A stretch of DNA of 64,000 nucleotides from Herbaspirillum sp. SJZ107. GTDB taxonomy: Bacteria > Pseudomonadota > Gammaproteobacteria > Burkholderiales > Burkholderiaceae_D. The stretch lies in assembly GCF_006715485.1 (NCBI RefSeq), contig NZ_VFNH01000001.1, positions 1,984,001 through 2,048,000 of the forward strand. Reading direction: 5' to 3'. Numbering within the stretch: the stretch's first letter is position 1; each line of letters opens with the position of its first letter. The notes under the pieces were generated by a model. The model saw nothing but the letters and a program-made list of their open reading frames with translations. It searched no databases and was not told the DNA's origin. Both the position numbers and the translations under genes were made by a program. Positions 59,886 to 64,000 of the stretch are shown in pieces.

Positions 59886-60676
59886 GACCCGCTCCCTCCC
59901 TGCGTTTTAGCCCAGCGTAGCAACAGACCACCCGCCACGAAGACGAAAATGAACAACGATGCTTTTTTCAGCGGCGTTGCCCATACCCAGAAATTGAACC
60001 ATCGACGCGGCTCGATGCGGCACACTTGACCCTCGAATCCCTGCTCATACAAAGCATAGACCTTCAGGTTGTAGGGTGTCGGTGTGAAACCGGCCATATG
60101 TGCTTGGCCATCCTGCTTCTGCAGGGAAGCCGTCCTGGTGGCCATGGGTCGCGCAGCGAAACTCACCAGAAAACGGTATGTGAATTCCGTACGTACGTCT
60201 TTTAAAAGGATCGGCACGTGTCGCCGGGCATCGAATTCCCCCAGTCCCGGGCACAGGGCGCCTGCACAATCCTGGCCCGCCATCGGGTGATAAGTGAGGT
60301 CGTCAGGTTCCTTGATCTGGTCGCCGCGGTACGGGCTTTCGAAGCTGATGGTCTCGATCAACGCCTCGCGTCCCTCGAACATCAGCGGAAGCTGGTTGGG
60401 CATGGTGCCGGCAATGCGTCCACTGACGAAGACCTTGCCGTCCGGCGCCATCGACTTGTCCAGCACCAGCACACACCCACTGGTGAATTGGTCGAAAATG
60501 CCCTTGATTTGCGTGCTTGAAAATGACACGAAGAGCGGAATCACAGCGAGCACGACGAGGCCGGCACTGGCACCGGAAATCGCGATCAGGCGTGGCTGGA
60601 ATGCATCCAGCATACGGCGCATCCACGAATTGCGGACGTGGCGCGGCGACTCGGGTTGGGCATCCAGACTCTCCAT
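59882..60676 (-). CDS. Inner-membrane protein of unknown function with two spans
   Basis: The 264-residue protein has one membrane span at about 33-52 (LIAISGASAGLVVLAVIPLF) and a second near the C-terminus (KKASLFIFVFVAGGLLL). The about 180 residues between them contain four cysteines (GCVLVL, QDCAGALCPG, QVCRIEP) and probably fold in the periplasm. AAGGACTGCG precedes the ATG. No family is recognised. It overlaps the secreted partner gene by ATGA. A membrane-anchored partner of the secreted protein is a reasonable guess only. The upstream leader is AT-rich. Confidence 0.65.
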   Translation of the reverse strand: MESLDAQPESPRHVRNSWMRRMLDAFQPRLIAISGASAGLVVLAVIPLFVSFSSTQIKGIFDQFTSGCVLVLDKSMAPDGKVFVSGRIAGTMPNQLPLMFEGREALIETISFESPYRGDQIKEPDDLTYHPMAGQDCAGALCPGLGEFDARRHVPILLKDVRTEFTYRFLVSFAARPMATRTASLQKQDGQAHMAGFTPTPYNLKVYALYEQGFEGQVCRIEPRRWFNFWVWATPLKKASLFIFVFVAGGLLLRWAKTQGGSGS

Positions 60677-60801
60677 CGCAGTCCTTGGCTTGAGTGAGGA
60701 AACACTAGATTACAGCCAAAAGGAAGCGTTATAAATATATTTTTAATAACAATCCACAGATGTTGTTGTCCTGTACAGCCTGGCGGAACGTATTCGGTTG
60801 G

Positions 60802-61803
60802 TCAATCTGCATCCGCCACCGGCACCCCGAACTCCGGCGTCCCATCCGCCCGCCAGTGAATGACCTGCGCCCGCGTATTGCGGTTCGGGTCGCGCAGCGG
60901 GTCACCCACGATGTCGCGGTAATTGCGCGCATGGTAGACCAGCACGTCGGTCTTGCCGTCCGGCGTGGTGGTAAAGCTGTTGTGGCCCGGCCCCCACTGG
61001 CGGTTGGCGTCGCTGGAGGTGAACACCGGCTGCGGCGACTTGGTCCAGGATGCCGCGTCGAGCAGGTCGGCATCGTCGCGCGCGCTCAGCATCCCCATCG
61101 CATAATTGGCGTCGGTGGCGCTGGCCGAATAGGTCAGGAATACGCGCCCGTTCTTCACCAGCACCGCCGGCGCTTCGTTGACGTCGTACTTCACCTTCTC
61201 CCAGGCGTATTCCGGGCGCGTCAGCAGCGTGGCCGGCCCCGCGATCGACAAGGGCGTGTCCATCTTCGCGATGTAGATGTTGGTGCCCTTGCTCCCATCC
61301 GGCGCACGCTGGGTCCAGACCAGGTAGCGCCGGCCGCGGTGGGCGAAGGTGGTGGCGTCGAGCGAGAACGATTCCCACCCGGTCTTGAGCTGGCCGCGCT
61401 CGACCCACTCGCCCTCCAACGGATCGGCCGAGGCGTTTTCCAGCACGTACAGGCGGATCTCCCAAATCTTGTCGGCCGGGGCGGCCGTGAAGTAGATATA
61501 CCATTTGCCGTCGATGCGGTGCATTTCCGGTGCCCAGATGTGGGCGCCCATCTCGCCGCGCGCGTGCTTGCGCCAGACCACGCTGGCCGCGGCCTTGCCG
61601 AGATCGTCGAGCGTGCGGGCGCGGCGGATCTCGATGCGGTCGTACTCCGGCACCGTCGCCGTATAGTAATACCAGCCGTCGGGCTGCAGCGTGACCTGGG
61701 GGTCGGCGCGCTGCAGTACCAGCGGGTTGTGGAAGACCGGGTCGGCGGCCAGTGCGGATGCACCGGCCGCCAGCGCTGCGATCAGACAAAATTTACGTAG
61801 CAT
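60802..61803 (-). CDS. GH43 alpha-L-arabinofuranosidase/arabinanase-type enzyme
   Basis: The 333-residue protein has a signal peptide (FCLIAALAAGASALAA) and a GH43 propeller: RADPQVTLQPDGWYYYTATV (base Asp), SFSLDATTF (Asp) and VNEAPAVL (acid Glu). The block FLTYSASATDANYAMGML and WGPGHNSFTTTPDG then VYHARNYRDIVGDPL is typical of the branch with exo-alpha-1,5-L-arabinofuranosidases (subfamily GH43_26). GGGAGCCGG precedes the ATG. It lies 15 bases after the TonB receptor gene, so a receptor-enzyme operon for arabinan is likely. Confidence 0.85.
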   Translation of the reverse strand: MLRKFCLIAALAAGASALAADPVFHNPLVLQRADPQVTLQPDGWYYYTATVPEYDRIEIRRARTLDDLGKAAASVVWRKHARGEMGAHIWAPEMHRIDGKWYIYFTAAPADKIWEIRLYVLENASADPLEGEWVERGQLKTGWESFSLDATTFAHRGRRYLVWTQRAPDGSKGTNIYIAKMDTPLSIAGPATLLTRPEYAWEKVKYDVNEAPAVLVKNGRVFLTYSASATDANYAMGMLSARDDADLLDAASWTKSPQPVFTSSDANRQWGPGHNSFTTTPDGKTDVLVYHARNYRDIVGDPLRDPNRNTRAQVIHWRADGTPEFGVPVADAD

Positions 61804-61818
61804 CCGGCTCCCGTCCGC

Positions 61819-64000
61819 TCAGTTCTTGATCGACAAGCTCAGGAAGTAGCGCCGCCCCGACCATGCCAGCTCGTTCACGCGGAACAGGTCGCCGGCATCG
61901 GTGGTCTGGGCCTGGTCGGTCAGGTTCTTCCCTTCCAGCGACAGGGTAACGTGGTCGTTGAAGCGGTACTGGATCTTGGCGTCGAGGAAGCCGGTCTTTT
62001 CCTGGAAGTTCGGATTGCCCGACACGTCGTTCCCGCCGGTGAAGAAGCGGTCGCGGAAGTTGTAGGCGACGCGCGCGTTCCACGGACCGCGGTCGTACCA
62101 CAGCGACACGTTGTAGCTGTTCTTCGACATGCCGGGGTAAGGCAGTACGCTGCCGTCCAGGACGTTCAGGCGCTCCTTGCCGGCCGCATACTTGTAGCTC
62201 ATGCGGGTGTAGTTGACGTCGCCGCCGAAGCCGCCCAGCCAGCCGGGCAGCCAGGTGAACGCCGTGCGCGCGGCCAGTTCGACGCCGCGGGTAGTGGCGC
62301 CCTGGCCGTTGACCGCCGTGGTCACGTCGTACGCGTTGCCGTCACCCAGGATCGCCACGTTCGGGACAACCACCTTTTCCAGCACATAGCTCGAGATGTC
62401 CTTTTCGAAGAAGGCCACCGAATACTGGGTGTCCTTGCCCGGATACCATTCCAGGCTCAGGTCAGTATTGGTCGAGCGGTAGGGTTTCAGGTCCGGATTG
62501 CCGGCCGTGCAGGTATCGTTGCCGCCCAGGCCTCCGAAGGCCGGGTTGCCGCTGCCCTGGGTGCAAACGATGTTCGGCGCCAGCAGGTCGATGCGCGGCC
62601 GCGCCATTGCCTTGGCCCAGCCCAGGCGCGCCACCGTGCGGTCGTTGAACCAGAACGCGCCGTTGAAGCTCGGCAGGATGTCGTTGTAGGTGTTCTCGCG
62701 GCTGACGATGCTGTTGCCGGTCACGACATCGTTGTAGGCGGTGCTGGTGCCGGTCGGGACACGCACCTTGCTCTGGCTCAGGCCAGTGGCGCGGGTACGG
62801 GTGCGGGTGTAGCGCACGCCGACGTTGCCGTCGATGTCGTAGCCCCACAGCTGGGTGCCGTAGTCGAGGCGCAGGTAGGTGGCGCCGATGCGCTCGTCGG
62901 CCTGGAAAGCCGGGATCTGCGGATAGGTGTTGCCGTCGCTGCCGGGCGCCGAGTACAGGTACTGGTGGGTGAACTTCGAGGTGTCGAAGTAAGGCGCGGC
63001 GGCGGCGTACACCGGCGACGGCCAGCCCGACGGCATGTTCTGCACGTCGTTGTAACCCTTGAAGAAGGTGCCGGGCGAGCGCCCCATCACCGCACTGACC
63101 AGGCTCGCCATCTGGGCCGCATTCACGTAACGCGTCGCATAGCTGTTGTTGATGAAGTTCTGGTTGTCGTTCGGGCGCTGGGCGCTGCCGGTGTACAGCG
63201 GATCGTAGATCGCGGTCTGGTTGACGTTCGCGCTCAGGACGTTGATGTCGTCTGCCGTAGAACCTTCATTGGCGCCGCCATTCGCCACGTAGCCGCCGCC
63301 GTTGTACTGCTTGGCCGTCGACTTGCGGCCCTGCACGCCGAACCAGACCTTGCTGAAGAACGGCGTGGTCAGCCGGTACTTGAAGTCCAGCTTGGCCTGG
63401 TCTTCGGTGTTCTTGGTCTCGGTCGGGCGGTACTGCAGCTGTGCCTGCACGTAGGAACCGGGATTGTCCGGGCTGTAGCCGGCCGGGAAATCGAAGTGCG
63501 GCAGGCCCTGCGCATCCAATGTCACCTTCAGGCCGGGCGCGTTCTGGGTCAGCACCACACTGTTGGTGTCGTTGCCGTAGTCCGACTTCGAGGTGTTGAT
63601 CAGGCCCTCGACTTCGAGGCGGCCGCGCTTGAAATTGAAACCGCTCGACAGGTAGCGCGAATCGACGTCGAGCTGGAAGTCGCGCGCCGAGGTGCTGAAG
63701 GCGCCCTGCCCGCCCTGCCCGGCCACGTTCAGGCACTGGCCGACGGTGTAGGAGGTCACGTAATGCTTGTCGACCCCCATGCTGTCCGGGGTGCCGGTCG
63801 GCGTGACGCAGGTACCGGCGGTGGCCACCGTGCCGTCGGCCCTGTAGACCGGCGCGTTGCCCGGATTGGCCAGGCGGTTGGCGGCGCCGAAGTCGGTGCC
63901 GAAGTTGCGGTCGTTGAGGCGTTCGCGCTGGCGGTTGGCCTGGTAGCTGGCAAAGGCCGTCAACTCCTTGCTGAACTGGTATTGCGCGGTCAATTCGGCC
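61819..64000 (-). CDS. TonB-dependent receptor, C-terminal part (partial)
   Basis: The frame is open to the window edge and gives about 726 residues of the C-terminal barrel of a TonB receptor. Landmarks are FSKELTAFASYQANRQRERL, GYDIDGNVGVRYTRTRTRAT, ARLGWAKAMARPRIDLLAPN and a final YFLSLSIKN. The signal peptide and plug are outside the window. It is the upstream gene of the GH43, consistent with import of arabinan-derived oligosaccharides. The TTG at 63993 is an internal Leu codon, not the start. Confidence 0.88.
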   Translation of the reverse strand, partial: AELTAQYQFSKELTAFASYQANRQRERLNDRNFGTDFGAANRLANPGNAPVYRADGTVATAGTCVTPTGTPDSMGVDKHYVTSYTVGQCLNVAGQGGQGAFSTSARDFQLDVDSRYLSSGFNFKRGRLEVEGLINTSKSDYGNDTNSVVLTQNAPGLKVTLDAQGLPHFDFPAGYSPDNPGSYVQAQLQYRPTETKNTEDQAKLDFKYRLTTPFFSKVWFGVQGRKSTAKQYNGGGYVANGGANEGSTADDINVLSANVNQTAIYDPLYTGSAQRPNDNQNFINNSYATRYVNAAQMASLVSAVMGRSPGTFFKGYNDVQNMPSGWPSPVYAAAAPYFDTSKFTHQYLYSAPGSDGNTYPQIPAFQADERIGATYLRLDYGTQLWGYDIDGNVGVRYTRTRTRATGLSQSKVRVPTGTSTAYNDVVTGNSIVSRENTYNDILPSFNGAFWFNDRTVARLGWAKAMARPRIDLLAPNIVCTQGSGNPAFGGLGGNDTCTAGNPDLKPYRSTNTDLSLEWYPGKDTQYSVAFFEKDISSYVLEKVVVPNVAILGDGNAYDVTTAVNGQGATTRGVELAARTAFTWLPGWLGGFGGDVNYTRMSYKYAAGKERLNVLDGSVLPYPGMSKNSYNVSLWYDRGPWNARVAYNFRDRFFTGGNDVSGNPNFQEKTGFLDAKIQYRFNDHVTLSLEGKNLTDQAQTTDAGDLFRVNELAWSGRRYFLSLSIKN

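Overview
The window is a high-GC stretch (about two thirds G+C by eye) from a Gram-negative bacterium, most likely a betaproteobacterium of the Massilia/Duganella/Telluria group (Oxalobacteraceae). The reasons are two large TonB-dependent receptors of the Xanthomonas/Caulobacter type, many secreted glycosidases with signal peptides, GGAGAC ribosome-binding sites, and a dispersed palindromic repeat whose read-through peptides (PAKAGA, GPCLRRGDG) are common in this group. The genus is inference. No rRNA, tRNA, CRISPR array, transposase or prophage gene was seen.

The main content is a nearly continuous carbohydrate-use island. Positions 1-3900 are a mixed edge: the tail of a receiver-domain protein, a GMC-type oxidoreductase, an 11-residue-repeat lipoprotein, a LysR regulator and small unknown genes. 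Positions 3960-10929 (+) hold a pectin/rhamnogalacturonan-I (RG-I) operon: PL11 endolyase, DUF4861 protein, PL9 lyase, CE12 acetylesterase and a GH43 lipoprotein. It converges on a six-gene minus-strand operon (21182 down to 10949): tandem CE12 esterase, PL26-type exo-RG lyase, DUF6250 protein, GH105, GH95 and PL22 oligogalacturonate lyase. Positions 21346-24416 carry a PL22-like propeller, a DUF1080 lipoprotein and an esterase.

Positions 24504-39993 carry L-rhamnose use. The minus-strand operon is rhaD(aldolase-dehydrogenase)-rhaI-GH106 rhamnosidase-GH105-rhaM. The divergent plus-strand operon is rhaR(DeoR)-rhaS-rhaT-rhaP-rhaQ-rhaK. The gene order resembles the Rhizobium rhaRSTPQUK/rhaDI locus, but the mutarotase sits at the end of the polysaccharide operon. 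The inferred flow is: lyases and esterases cut and deacetylate RG-I, GH105 and GH106 release unsaturated uronate and rhamnose, the ABC system imports rhamnose, and RhaM/RhaI/RhaK/RhaD convert it to dihydroxyacetone phosphate and a lactaldehyde product.

Positions 39962-64000 target neutral side chains or hemicellulose. There are two GH3+esterase operons, an SGNH hydrolase, a large GH35 beta-galactosidase, a TonB receptor, a hybrid histidine kinase, and a TonB receptor+GH43 arabinanase-type pair. Candidate LacI-type operators (TGTTATCGCTAACA-like) lie upstream of several of these, but no LacI regulator is in the window. A two-gene operon of unknown function (58860-60676), a VOC protein and promoter regions interrupt the theme.
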